From Bradyrhizobium sp. 149 (GTDB lineage Bacteria > Pseudomonadota > Alphaproteobacteria > Rhizobiales > Xanthobacteraceae), in contig NZ_JADPKK010000017.1 of assembly GCF_023073915.1 (NCBI RefSeq), forward strand, positions 62,001-126,000: a DNA stretch of 64,000 nucleotides, in the 5' to 3' direction. Both the position numbers and the translations under genes were made by a program. Below are positions 51,731-60,662 of the stretch, in pieces. The notes under the pieces were generated by a model. It ran no database searches. It was given only the letters and a program-made list of their open reading frames with translations, and was not told the DNA's origin. The first letter of the stretch is position 1. Every line of letters starts with the position of its first letter.

Positions 51731-53762
51731 CATCGTCGTCGCTGCACTCGCCATTCAGATAGGGATCGGCCGGCCGGAAAAAGCGGCTGAAGCCGGGTTT
51801 GTCTACAGCGTTCCTTTGTGTCACGACGACGACCTTGGCGGCCGGTATTTCGCCGCATTCCTTGGTGGTTTTCCCAAAGAACTTCCGCTGCGGCGGGCCG
51901 GGCTTGATCCGCATCCGGAGGCCCGGAACCATTTTTGCAACCAGCAGATCCGCCGTGTCGAGCAGGCGCGTGTAACCAGGTTCGGTCTTCGGCAGGCCTT
52001 CGCTACCCGGCGGCATCAGCTTCTCCGCGCCTAGCCCACGAAGCCGCGAGCGCAGCTTGCCGGAGTCGGGATCACCAGGATAGATCCAGCCGTCCTGCGA
52101 CAGCATGAAGCGAAGCACCGTCGCATCCTTCTGTGCGTCCGATTGACCCGGCTTCAGGCCGAAATCGGAGTGGCAGCCGACGCAGTGCTTTTCGACGAGA
52201 CCCTTGCGCAAATTGGTGAGCCGGAGGCTGTTCTGCGCGTCACTGGCAACGAAGGCCGCGAGTTGGTCGATCAGCGCCTCGCTCCGCATGTCACAGGGCA
52301 ACGGCGGCGGTGCGTCGCCAGCGGCGCGGTCGATCCGGATCACGGTCTGGTTCTTGTCCTCGACCAGCCAGATTGCGCCGTCCTCGGCAATCGTCATGCC
52401 GACCGGGGCGCCCTGCGGCCGCACGCCGTTGACGCGGTGCCAGCCTGCGATCAGCTCCTCGAACGCCGCGGCGGCGACGTCGCCGGCCTCGGTCTGAAAG
52501 CTGTGGGTCGGGTCGGCTGCGCAACTGACGTGGTAGCGCACCGGCGCCGGGGCGGGTTTCGGGAAGCCGTGGTCGTCGACGTCATAAACGATGATGCGGC
52601 TGCCGGTCGGACGGTAGCCATGCAGTCCGACCAGCAGCTTGCCCTCGAGCTCCGGAAATTTCGCGCCGTGATAATAGAGCATCGCGAGCGGCGCGCCGTG
52701 CGGCGGCAGCAGCGAGAACGGCGCCTTGTAGAGAGCGTTGGCCGTGCATAGCGATTTGTAGATCCCCGACTGCAATACGATCCTAAACTCGGGACTCGGC
52801 GTCGACAAATCGTAGCAATAGGGCCAGCCGTAATGCTTGCCCTGCTCGATCGCGTTGATCTCCTCGTTCGGCTTGAAAATGTCAGGCAGGTCGCGACCGT
52901 TCTCGCCTTGCAGGAAGGCATAGCCCGCATCGGGAAAGTTCGGGTGCAGCGCCAGCGCCGTCGAGTTACGCAGGCCGCGCGCATAGACCGCGTGCGGCGG
53001 ATCTGGATCCTTCGGCGTCAACGCCGGGAAGACACCACCCGCGGGCGGCGTGAACAGCCAGATCGATGCCATCGCGGAAGCGCCCTCGGCCGCCGCGCAG
53101 GGTTTGGTGATCGGCGACGGCGTGATGCAGTCGTCGCTGTGCGAGCCGACATTGACGAACAGCCGGCCGTTCTTGTCAAAGATAAACTGCTTGAGTGGAT
53201 GCGCGCTCTCGTCGACCCTGGTGCCGTCGGGCAATGTGATCCGGCGGCCGGGCATGTGACGGATGACGGTCTCGACGGTGCCGCGCGGATTGTCGGCGAG
53301 CGGATCGAACCGGAAGATCGTCTCCGCCGTCGAGGCATAGAGCTTCTTGTCCGGGCCGATCACAAGGCCGAACGGATATTCAACGCCGGTCAGCAAGTCC
53401 CTGAACCGCTGGCCTTGGGGTGCACGCGGGTCGAGCAACAGCAGCCGGCCATCGCTATGGCCCCAGCCCGCCATGTCGGCGACCACGAACAGGTCACGGC
53501 CGGGCACCTGGATGATCGAGCGCGGGAATTTCAGCCGATCCTCCTCGCTGGCGACGAGGCCGGCGCAAAACCCCGCCTTCATGTCGATCTGGAGTCTTGG
53601 AAAAGCCAGATCGGCGCTGCCGCAGGCCTCCGTCCCGATCGCATAGCCGCTCCTGCGGACCGGTTCCGACGACGCGACCGAGGCCAGGCTCACCAGGGCG
53701 ACCAGGGCACCTGCCCATGGCCGCAGGCTCTGGCGTTCACGCGAGAATGTGAGGTGGTTCAC
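51690..53762 (-). CDS. Sorbosone dehydrogenase-like beta-propeller with C-terminal haem-c site, exported
   Basis: A 690-residue protein. The GTG at 53762 with GGGAGA upstream gives a signal peptide (SLRPWAGALVALVSLASVAS). Residues about 60-480 form a PQQ-type six-blade glucose/sorbosone dehydrogenase propeller (PRSIIQVPGRDLFVVADM, KLYASTAETIFRFDP, HYGWPYCYDL). Residues 527-531 are CVGCH, a single haem-c attachment site within a cytochrome-like domain, so electrons could pass directly from the propeller to a cytochrome c chain. The last 130 residues are of no known fold. It probably oxidises a sugar or alcohol in the periplasm with the SMP-30 protein. Confidence 0.83.
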   Translation of the reverse strand: MNHLTFSRERQSLRPWAGALVALVSLASVASSEPVRRSGYAIGTEACGSADLAFPRLQIDMKAGFCAGLVASEEDRLKFPRSIIQVPGRDLFVVADMAGWGHSDGRLLLLDPRAPQGQRFRDLLTGVEYPFGLVIGPDKKLYASTAETIFRFDPLADNPRGTVETVIRHMPGRRITLPDGTRVDESAHPLKQFIFDKNGRLFVNVGSHSDDCITPSPITKPCAAAEGASAMASIWLFTPPAGGVFPALTPKDPDPPHAVYARGLRNSTALALHPNFPDAGYAFLQGENGRDLPDIFKPNEEINAIEQGKHYGWPYCYDLSTPSPEFRIVLQSGIYKSLCTANALYKAPFSLLPPHGAPLAMLYYHGAKFPELEGKLLVGLHGYRPTGSRIIVYDVDDHGFPKPAPAPVRYHVSCAADPTHSFQTEAGDVAAAAFEELIAGWHRVNGVRPQGAPVGMTIAEDGAIWLVEDKNQTVIRIDRAAGDAPPPLPCDMRSEALIDQLAAFVASDAQNSLRLTNLRKGLVEKHCVGCHSDFGLKPGQSDAQKDATVLRFMLSQDGWIYPGDPDSGKLRSRLRGLGAEKLMPPGSEGLPKTEPGYTRLLDTADLLVAKMVPGLRMRIKPGPPQRKFFGKTTKECGEIPAAKVVVVTQRNAVDKPGFSRFFRPADPYLNGECSDDDGYYIRQEFLVPVQ

Positions 53763-53968
53763 GGCGTCTCCCGGACCTTCCGTCCAAGGTTGTTCCATGA
53801 CGCGGGAATGCCGTCCAGTTGATCAACACCCCCTTGTGATCAAACCAGCAGGGGTCTTGGTACCGACCAATCTCCGTAGATTCCCTTACCGGGCTCGGCC
53901 CGAATGTTTCGCGAATGCTTCAGGTGGTATCGCTTTGCCGTCCTAGTCGCTTTCTACAGGAGGCGTAT

Positions 53969-54202
53969 ATGGTTCAGATGTATTTCCATTGTTCCAATGC
54001 CGACGGCACGCTGATCGATCGGTACGGCACCGCTGTCGCCAATCTGAACGAGGCGCGCGACCGTGCCGCCCAGATCATGCGCTCGATGATCCTGACGCCT
54101 GGCGCCGAGGACTGGCGTGACTGGGTGATCCATATCAGCAGCGACGACGGCGAGGAGATCTTCGACCTTCCCTTCACTGCCATGCTCGGCAAGCCGCACT
54201 GA
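53969..54202 (+). CDS. DUF6894-family small protein
   Basis: A 77-residue protein of the rhizobial DUF6894 group: MVQMYFHCSNADGTLIDRYG, the LNEARDRAAQIMRSMI helix and WVIHISSDDGEEIFDLPFT. ACAGGAGGCG precedes the ATG at 53969. Members are very common in Bradyrhizobium and Methylobacterium with no known function. It lies 9 bp before a 58-residue gene and is probably co-transcribed with it. The 206 bp upstream (to the haem-c gene start) show no other gene. Confidence 0.78.
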   Translation: MVQMYFHCSNADGTLIDRYGTAVANLNEARDRAAQIMRSMILTPGAEDWRDWVIHISSDDGEEIFDLPFTAMLGKPH

Positions 54203-54211
54203 GGTGACGCC

Positions 54212-54388
54212 ATGTTGCTCGCGTCACTGAGCCTGCTCCGCCAGCCCCTGAGCTTCGTCGCCGCCAAATGGCTGACGTTGATCCGGGTCGCCGGCAATCC
54301 CTACCGCCCCGAGCTTCACTACATGCGCGGGCCCGGCCCGAAATGGCACGCCAAGTATCAGGCCAGCCGGCTGGATCGCGCGCGCTGA
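54212..54388 (+). CDS. Small hypothetical protein, 58 residues
   Basis: A short basic protein beginning with a hydrophobic helix (MLLASLSLLRQPLSFVAAKW) and ending with charged residues (WHAKYQASRLDRAR). It follows the DUF6894 gene by 9 bp, with GAGGTGA before the ATG, which supports real translation. No family is recognised; it could be a small membrane-associated protein. Confidence 0.5.
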   Translation: MLLASLSLLRQPLSFVAAKWLTLIRVAGNPYRPELHYMRGPGPKWHAKYQASRLDRAR

Positions 54389-54429
54389 GCCCTGCGGCTT
54401 CTGCTTCCCACTGATCGGTCTCTAACGCG

Positions 54430-54500
54430 TCATGCCCGGGCATAGCCGTCAAGGACGGCGTCGCTTCCGCTCGCCTATGTCCCCGGGCATCCTCGTCCTG
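54430..54500. repeat. Intergenic hairpin repeat
   Basis: Outer arms CATGCCCGGGCATAG (54431-54445) and CTATGTCCCCGGGCATCC (54475-54492) pair with a short bulge; between them GCCGTC-AAG-GACGGC forms an inner stem. Such GCCCGGGC hairpins are typical repeated intergenic elements of bradyrhizobia. The 259 bp around it contain no gene. Confidence 0.5.
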
Positions 54501-54647
54501 GCCCATCCCCCGCCTGTTTCACACCAGCCATGTCGCGCCTCCCTTTCGATATTCTCGGTGGGGACGATGTGCCATTCTTCGCACGCTCCCGCCAGTTGCG
54601 GAACTCAGCGCAACGAAGCGAACCGAAGACAGCACACAGACATCACC

Positions 54648-56237
54648 ATGCCTCACCAATTCAGCCACGCCCAAACCGTCCGCAAGCCCGCCGTCACGTC
54701 CAAAGGCGGCATCGTCGCCTCGCAATCGCGGCGGGCGGCCGAAGTGGGGGCGCAAGTGCTGGCGGCAGGCGGCGACTGCGTGGACGCGATCGTCGCGACC
54801 ACCTTCGCGCTGAACGTGCTGGAGCCCTGGAACAGCGGCATGGGCGGCGGCGGCGCGATGGTGCTCTACCGTGCCGCGGAAAATCGTTATGAGGTGATCG
54901 ACTACGGCATGTGCGCGCCGCAAAGCCTGCGCGCCGCCGACTATCCGCTCAGCGGCGAAGGCGCGGCTTCCGATCTGTTTCCCTGGCAGCGGGTGAAGGA
55001 CGACCGCAACATCCACGGCCCCGGCTCGATCGCCGTGCCCGGCGTCGTCGCCGGCATGGAGGAGGCGCATCGCCGCCACGCCAGGCTGCCGTGGAAAGAT
55101 CTGGTCGCGCCGGCAATTGCCCTCGCCGACGAAGGCCTGCTGGTCGACTGGTGGACCACGCTGACGATCGCGGCATCGGCGGCGGACCTTCGGCGCTATC
55201 CCGCGAGCGCGACAACATTTCTGAAGGACGGCCTACCTCCGAGCGCGCCATGGGGTATCAAGTCCGAGACGCGGCTGCCGCTGGACGCGCTGAAGGCGAC
55301 ACTGGCGCACCTCGCCGACGCCGGTCCGCGCGATTTCTACCAGGGCGACCTCGCCAGAAGCATCGCCTCCGACATCAAGGCCGACGGCGGCGCGCTATCG
55401 GTCGAGGACCTCGCCGCGTTCCGAGCCCATCTGCGCGATCCGCTGGCGATCCCCTATCGCGGCGGCAAGGTTTTCGCGACGCCGGAGCTCACGGCCGGGC
55501 CGACAATGGCGCATGCACTGCGCCTGTTGCAGCAGAACCTGAAGCCGGGAAGCACGCCCGATGCGGCGGCCTACGCCGAATATGCGCTTGCCCTGCAATC
55601 GGCTTATCGCGAGCGGCTCAAGGACATGGGCGATGCCGATGGCAAGCGCTCGCTCGGCGCGGAGTATCTGGCACCCGCCTGCACCACCCATTTCTCCGTG
55701 GTCGACCGCCACGGCAACATGGCGGCGGTAACGCAGACGCTGCTGTCATCCTTCGGCTCGAAATACGTCACGCCGCACACCGGCATCGCCATGAACAACG
55801 GCATCATGTGGTTCGACCCGACGCCCGGCACCACCAACTCGCTCGCCCCTGGCAAGCGCTGCCTCACCAATTACACGCCCGTCATCGCCGAAACCAAGGA
55901 TGACAAGCGGCTCGCAGTCGGCGCCTCCGGCGGTCGCCGCATCCTGCCGTCGGTGATGCAGCTCGTCTCCTTTGCGATGGATTTCGGCATGGATCTCGAT
56001 GCCGCGATCCATCAACCGCGCATCGACGCCAGCGAAGGCGCGATCGTGATCGGCGATACCAGGCTGCCGGCGGAAGTACGCAAGACGCTGGCGGCAAGCT
56101 TGGACTATGAAGAAGCGCGGGTGCAGTCCTTGCCGCAGAAGTTCGCCTGCCCGAGCGTCGTGATGCGCGACGGCGACACCAATTCCGGCGCGGTCGAGAT
56201 CTTCCAGCCCTGGGCCGACGCTGTGGCGGAGGGCTGA
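54648..56237 (+). CDS. Gamma-glutamyltransferase-family protein
   Basis: A 529-residue Ntn-hydrolase of the GGT family. It has GGIVASQSRRAAEVGAQVLA, then GGDCVDAIVA; the mature small subunit should start at Thr347 (TTHFSV), and SFGSKY and PGKRCLTNYTPVI follow. It splits or transfers gamma-glutamyl groups of glutathione or gamma-glutamyl amines; in this neighbourhood gamma-glutamyl-putrescine-like compounds are an option. No signal peptide is seen, so it may be cytosolic. ATG at 54648; the frame is open 216 bp further upstream. It is followed by the PuuB-like gene in convergent orientation, with a 2-bp gap between stops. Confidence 0.87.
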   Translation: MPHQFSHAQTVRKPAVTSKGGIVASQSRRAAEVGAQVLAAGGDCVDAIVATTFALNVLEPWNSGMGGGGAMVLYRAAENRYEVIDYGMCAPQSLRAADYPLSGEGAASDLFPWQRVKDDRNIHGPGSIAVPGVVAGMEEAHRRHARLPWKDLVAPAIALADEGLLVDWWTTLTIAASAADLRRYPASATTFLKDGLPPSAPWGIKSETRLPLDALKATLAHLADAGPRDFYQGDLARSIASDIKADGGALSVEDLAAFRAHLRDPLAIPYRGGKVFATPELTAGPTMAHALRLLQQNLKPGSTPDAAAYAEYALALQSAYRERLKDMGDADGKRSLGAEYLAPACTTHFSVVDRHGNMAAVTQTLLSSFGSKYVTPHTGIAMNNGIMWFDPTPGTTNSLAPGKRCLTNYTPVIAETKDDKRLAVGASGGRRILPSVMQLVSFAMDFGMDLDAAIHQPRIDASEGAIVIGDTRLPAEVRKTLAASLDYEEARVQSLPQKFACPSVVMRDGDTNSGAVEIFQPWADAVAEG

Positions 56238-56239
56238 GG

Positions 56240-57526
56240 CTAGATCCCCAGCCGGTCCCGCACCCGGCCCGTGAACACGGCCGTCGTCACGCCCACCGGC
56301 CACAACGCGTGCATCGGGATCGGCTTGATGCCGGTGACGGGCATGTCGATCTCGGCCTTGGCGCCGCCGATCAGGCGTCGCGCGAGCTGTGCACCAATCG
56401 CGGTCGAGAGCGCGACGCCGCGGCCGTTGCAGCCGAGCGAAATCAGGATGTTTTCCGCGGGCTCGTGCACATGCGGGTAATGATCTCCGGTGATGGCGAG
56501 CCGGCTGTTCCAGCCATGGGTCCAGGCAACGCCCCTGAGCTGCGGCCATAACCGCTCGGCGTAGCGCATGAGATAGGCGACGTCGCGCGGCGAGCTGATC
56601 CAGCGCATCGGGCCACGGCCGCCCATCAACAGGCGGTTCTGCTGATCGATGCGGTAGTAGACGGTGATGTGGCCGCTCTCGTAAAGAACGGGCCGCGTCG
56701 GCATGATCGAACGCGCGACGTCGTCGGAAAGCGACGCGGTGGCGGCGATCGAGGAAAACACAGGCACGATGGTGCGGCGGAGCGCCGGCCAGAGATCGTC
56801 GGTAAAGCCGTTGGTCGCGAGCAGCACTTTGTCCGCATGCACCACCGCGCGCGGCGTCTCGATCCGCCAGCGCGCGCCGTCACGGCGAAGCGACAGCGCC
56901 GGCGTCTCGCCATGCACGTTCGCGCCTGCCGAGATAGCAGCACGCGCGAGGCCGCGGGCGTAGCTGAGCGGGTGCAGATCGCCGCCGCGGGTGTCCAGCA
57001 TGGCGCCGATGTAGCGATCCGTGCCGGTCATCTCGCGCAACTGCTCGCGATTGAGGTACGTCACCGGCATCCCGCGGGCGATGCACTGCTGCGCGGTTTT
57101 CTCGATCGCGGCGGCGCTGGCCTCGTTATAGGCCGCGCGCAACGTGCCGTTCTGCCGCGCCTCGCACGGGATCTGGTAACGGCGGATCAAATCGTGGGTG
57201 AAGTTCGTGGTGCCGTAGGAAAAGTCGATCATGCGGCGGCCAAGCTCGGCACCGAAATCCGCCTCGATCTGATCGGGATCGTGCTTCAGGCCGGGATTGG
57301 TATGGCCGCCATTATTGCCGGACGCGCCCCAGCCCGGCTCCTGCGCCTCCAGCACCAGTGCCTCGACACCCTGCTCCGCCAGATGCAATGCGGTGGACAG
57401 GCCGGTGTAGCCGCCGCCGATAATGGCGACCGAGACCGTCTTGTCGATTTCGAGCGGCGGCGTGGCCACCGGCGCAACGGCGGTCTCGGCATAGAGAGAC
57501 GGCGGCAGAGGCAGGCGCGTGGTCAT
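56240..57526 (-). CDS. FAD-dependent oxidoreductase, PuuB/gamma-glutamylputrescine oxidase-like
   Basis: A 428-residue flavoprotein of the DAO superfamily. It begins SVAIIGGGYTGLSTALHLAE, the FAD Rossmann motif, followed by VLEAQEPGWGASGNNGGHTN, the PuuB-type GASGRNGG cofactor motif. It would oxidise a gamma-glutamyl or free amine, giving aldehyde and ammonia plus hydrogen peroxide. Its C-terminal NGRGVALSTAIGAQLA is the second FAD contact. First gene end is 12 bp from the ABC ATPase on the same strand, so transport and oxidation are probably one operon. Confidence 0.88.
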   Translation of the reverse strand: MTTRLPLPPSLYAETAVAPVATPPLEIDKTVSVAIIGGGYTGLSTALHLAEQGVEALVLEAQEPGWGASGNNGGHTNPGLKHDPDQIEADFGAELGRRMIDFSYGTTNFTHDLIRRYQIPCEARQNGTLRAAYNEASAAAIEKTAQQCIARGMPVTYLNREQLREMTGTDRYIGAMLDTRGGDLHPLSYARGLARAAISAGANVHGETPALSLRRDGARWRIETPRAVVHADKVLLATNGFTDDLWPALRRTIVPVFSSIAATASLSDDVARSIMPTRPVLYESGHITVYYRIDQQNRLLMGGRGPMRWISSPRDVAYLMRYAERLWPQLRGVAWTHGWNSRLAITGDHYPHVHEPAENILISLGCNGRGVALSTAIGAQLARRLIGGAKAEIDMPVTGIKPIPMHALWPVGVTTAVFTGRVRDRLGI

Positions 57527-57538
57527 GGCGAAGACCGA

Positions 57539-58270
57539 TCAGAGCGGATGCAGCACGCGGCGCAGAAAATCCTGCGTCCGCGCATGCTGCGGTTGGTTGA
57601 GCACCGATTTCGCCGGCCCCTGCTCGACGATGACGCCGCCGTCGATGAACAGCACGCGGTCGGCGACCTCGCGGGCAAAGCCCATCTCGTGGGTGACGAC
57701 GACCATGGTCATGCCGTCGTCGGCGAGCTTGCGCATCACGCCGAGAACGTCGCCGACCAATTCAGGATCGAGCGCCGAGGTCGGTTCGTCGAACAGGATG
57801 GCCTTGGGCTGCATCGCCAGCGCCCGCGCGATCGCGACGCGTTGCTGCTGGCCGCCGGAGAGCTGCGGCGGATGTTCGTTGGCTTTCTCGGCAAGGCCCA
57901 CCTGGGCGAGCAGCGCGCGGCCACGCTCGAATGCCTGCGCACGCGGCTCCTTCTTCACATAGAGCGGACCTTCGACCACGTTCTCCAGCACGGTCCGGTG
58001 CGGAAACAGGTTGAAGCGCTGGAACACCATCGAGACCTGGGTGCGGACTTGCACGATCGACGGCGCGTCGCGGTCGACCTTCAATCCCTCGACGCTGATC
58101 TCGCCGCGGTCGTAGCTTTCGAGACCGTTGATACAGCGCAAGATGGTGGACTTGCCGGAGCCGGAGGGGCCGACGATGCAGACCACCTCGCCCTTCTGGA
58201 CGGACGCCGTGATACCCTTGAGCACCTCGTTCTCGCCAAAGCTCTTGTGGACGTCGGTCAGCTCGATCAT
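57539..58270 (-). CDS. Polar amino-acid ABC transporter, ATP-binding protein
   Basis: A 243-residue ABC ATPase of the HisP/GlnQ type. Walker A is [10 protein letters not shown], the Q-loop [16 protein letters not shown], the signature [16 protein letters not shown] and Walker [15 protein letters not shown], followed by the [20 protein letters not shown] switch region. It powers the permease encoded by the overlapping gene at 58267 (ATGA overlap). ATG at 58270 gives normal length. With the binding protein at 58952 it forms a complete uptake system for a polar amino acid or opine-like compound. Confidence 0.95.
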   Translation of the reverse strand: MIELTDVHKSFGENEVLKGITASVQKGEVVCIVGPSGSGKSTILRCINGLESYDRGEISVEGLKVDRDAPSIVQVRTQVSMVFQRFNLFPHRTVLENVVEGPLYVKKEPRAQAFERGRALLAQVGLAEKANEHPPQLSGGQQQRVAIARALAMQPKAILFDEPTSALDPELVGDVLGVMRKLADDGMTMVVVTHEMGFAREVADRVLFIDGGVIVEQGPAKSVLNQPQHARTQDFLRRVLHPL

Positions 58271-58920
58271 TTCTTGCCGGCCCGCTTCTCGAAGTGACGG
58301 ACCAGCAGGATCAGCGGAATGCTCATGGTGAGATACATCAGCGCAACCATCGTAAACACGTTGGTGTTCTTGAAGGTCGAGGACGCGATCAGCTTGCCCT
58401 GAAGGGCGAGCTCGGCGACCGTGATGGTCGAGGCCTGCGACGAGTCCTTCAGCATCATGATCATGACGTTGCCGTAAGGAGGCAGCACGATGCGCACCGC
58501 CTGCGGCAGCACGACGCGGCGCATGGTCAGCCACCAGCCCATGCCGATCGATTGCGCCGCCTCGATCTGCCCCTTGTCGATCGCCTCGATACCGGCGCGG
58601 AAATTTTCCGCCTGATAGGCCGAGTACGCAATGCCGAGTCCGAGGATGGCAGCCTGCAGCGCGCTGAGCGTGACACCGAGATCGGGCATCACGAAATAAA
58701 GGTAGAACAACAACACGATGATCGGAATGCCACGAATGACGTTGATCAGGCTGGCGCTGAGCAGCGACAGGACGCGGATGCCGGAGACCCGCATCATCGC
58801 CCAGACGAGGCCAAGCACCGTCGAAAGCAGCAACGAGCCGATAGTGACGACGATCGTCAGCACGACGCCGCTCATCAGGATCGGGAAGAACTCGGCGGCG
58901 TCGTGCCAGAAGCCTTTCAT
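58267..58920 (-). CDS. Polar amino-acid ABC transporter, permease
   Basis: A 217-residue inner-membrane protein of the HisM/QM family with about five membrane spans (for example [20 protein letters not shown]) and the conserved loop [29 protein letters not shown] carrying the EAA-type ATPase contact. It starts 31 bp after the binding-protein gene and its end overlaps the ATPase gene. One permease only is present, so it must act as a homodimer. Confidence 0.93.
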   Translation of the reverse strand: MKGFWHDAAEFFPILMSGVVLTIVVTIGSLLLSTVLGLVWAMMRVSGIRVLSLLSASLINVIRGIPIIVLLFYLYFVMPDLGVTLSALQAAILGLGIAYSAYQAENFRAGIEAIDKGQIEAAQSIGMGWWLTMRRVVLPQAVRIVLPPYGNVMIMMLKDSSQASTITVAELALQGKLIASSTFKNTNVFTMVALMYLTMSIPLILLVRHFEKRAGKK

Positions 58921-58951
58921 CGATCAGCTTTCATCGATTGGCCTCCGGCGA

Positions 58952-59710
58952 TCAACCCTGTGCCTTCAGGCCCCATTTATCGAGGATCTTGTCGACGGTG
59001 CCGTTGGCCTTCAGCTTGGCGAGCGAGGCGTTGATCTTGCCGAGCAGCGCGGTCTCGCCCTTGCGCACGCCGATGCCGACCGAGCCGACGGTGACGGGCT
59101 TGTAGCCGTCGACCAAACGCGCCTCGGGGAAGCCGCCCTGCTTCAGATTGTAGGCGAGGATCGGATAGTCGGCGTAACCGGCCTTGAGGCGGCCAGTGTT
59201 CACGTCGCGCAGGATGTCGGGGATGGTGTCGTAGGCCTTGACCTCGGCGAACAGGCCGGACTTCTTCAGCGCATCGACGAAGGCGGTGCCGACCTGGGCG
59301 CCGACCGTCTCGCCCTTCAGATCATCCTGCGTGGCGTAGGCCTTGGTGTCGCTCTTCGGCACCACGAGGCCTTCGCCATAGCTGTAGATCGGATCGGAGA
59401 AGTCGACGACCTCCTTTCGCGGCGCCGTGATGAACATCGCGGCCGCGATAATGTCGATCTTGCTTGATGTCAGCGACGGGATCAGCGCCGAAAACTGCAT
59501 CGGCTCGATCTGCACGTTGAAGCCGGCGTCCTTGCCAATTTCGGTGACGAGATCGACCATGATGCCCTGGATGGAGTTGGTCTTGGTGTCGAGGAAGGTG
59601 AAGGGAATGCCTGTGGGCGTCGAGCCGACCTTCAACACTTGCTGCGCCGACGCCGGCACCACTCCTAGAATCGCGAGTGCCGCGACCGCGGCCAGACCAA
59701 AACGCTTCAT
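58952..59710 (-). CDS. Periplasmic amino-acid-binding protein of the ABC transporter
   Basis: A 252-residue SBP_bac_3 protein with a signal peptide (FGLAAVAALAILGVVPASA). The mature part has LKVGSTPTGIPFTFLDTKTN and GIMVDLVTEIGKDAGFNVQI, a typical start of the polar amino-acid-binding family. It captures the substrate and delivers it to the permease at 58267. First gene of the minus-strand transport operon. The XRE-cupin regulator gene at 59874 is divergent from it. Confidence 0.94.
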   Translation of the reverse strand: MKRFGLAAVAALAILGVVPASAQQVLKVGSTPTGIPFTFLDTKTNSIQGIMVDLVTEIGKDAGFNVQIEPMQFSALIPSLTSSKIDIIAAAMFITAPRKEVVDFSDPIYSYGEGLVVPKSDTKAYATQDDLKGETVGAQVGTAFVDALKKSGLFAEVKAYDTIPDILRDVNTGRLKAGYADYPILAYNLKQGGFPEARLVDGYKPVTVGSVGIGVRKGETALLGKINASLAKLKANGTVDKILDKWGLKAQG

Positions 59711-59873
59711 CGCATCCCCCTTGGGTGCGGCCGATGGCGGCGCTCGCAGATATCGTCATCGCAGACGTTGCGTGCCAATCCGTTTCGGCCTATTTTCACC
59801 AATATGAAAATTTGGTCACACTTTCGCGGCCGACGCAAGCGGTTTTCATCCACATGAAGGAAGCGGTTTTGAC

Positions 59874-60563
59874 GTGAGCGGTGGCAAGAGAATGCGCAGA
59901 CCGGCCGCCGCAAAGCCGGTGAAGAAGGTGCAGACAAAGGTGAAGGCGAGAGCCAACGCCAACAAGGTTATTCCCAAAGCGATCGAGCCGGCGATGGATG
60001 TCGCGGTCGGCCGCCGTATCCGCGATCTCAGGCGCATCAGGCAATTCTCGCTCGAGACGGTCGCTTCGCGCACGGACCTGTCGATCGGCTTCCTCAGCCA
60101 GATCGAGCGCGGCCTGTCGTCGCCGTCGCTGCGCGTGCTGGCGACGCTCGCCGACGTGCTCGGCGTGGGCATTGCCGCACTGTTCGGCGCGAGCCCGAAC
60201 GCAGACGGCGCATCCGACCAAATCGTCACGCGCGGGCTTCAACGGCCCGAGCTGAAACTCTGGCGCACCGGCGTGTCGAAGCAATTGCTGAGCCCGGCCA
60301 GCGCCGACAACCGGCTCAACCTGTTCCTGGTGCAGCTGGAGCCCGGCGGCTCCACCGGCGACGAGCTCTACACCCATGACGGCGAGGAAGCCGGCCTCGT
60401 GCTCGAAGGCGAGATGATGCTCACGGTGGACAGCGAGACATGGTCGCTGAAGACAGGCGACAGTTTTAGATTCGCAAGCCGTCGGCCGCACCGGTTTTCA
60501 AACCCGGCGCAGGATGCGAATGCGGTGGTGCTGTGGGTGAATTGCGTGACCGGGACGGGGTAG
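59874..60563 (+). CDS. XRE-family regulator with C-terminal cupin (PuuR-like)
   Basis: A 229-residue regulator starting GTG (59874). A basic Lys/Arg/Ala tail of about 40 residues precedes an HTH (IRDLRRIRQFSLETVASRTD, LSIGFLSQIERGLSSPS) and a cupin domain (ELYTHDGEEAGLVLEGEMML, GDSFRFASRRPHRFSNP). The cupin likely binds the amino acid or amine. Divergent from the transporter operon, which it probably controls. A second protein of the same design lies at 63487. Confidence 0.9.
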   Translation: MSGGKRMRRPAAAKPVKKVQTKVKARANANKVIPKAIEPAMDVAVGRRIRDLRRIRQFSLETVASRTDLSIGFLSQIERGLSSPSLRVLATLADVLGVGIAALFGASPNADGASDQIVTRGLQRPELKLWRTGVSKQLLSPASADNRLNLFLVQLEPGGSTGDELYTHDGEEAGLVLEGEMMLTVDSETWSLKTGDSFRFASRRPHRFSNPAQDANAVVLWVNCVTGTG

Positions 60564-60569
60564 CGCAGC

Positions 60570-60649
60570 CGTCATTGCGAGCGAAGCGAAGCAATCCAGA
60601 CTGCCACTGCGGAAAGATTCTGGATTGCTTCGCTTCGCTCGTAATGACG
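60570..60649. repeat. Long palindromic REP-like repeat
   Basis: The 30-bp arm beginning GTCATTGCGAGCGAAGCGAA (60571-60600) is complementary to 60619-60648 with one mismatch, and an 18-bp loop separates the arms. It lies between the convergent XRE-cupin and dadA genes and could act as a bidirectional terminator. This type is frequent in bradyrhizobial intergenic regions. Confidence 0.7.
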
Positions 60650-60662
60650 AACGGATAGACCC

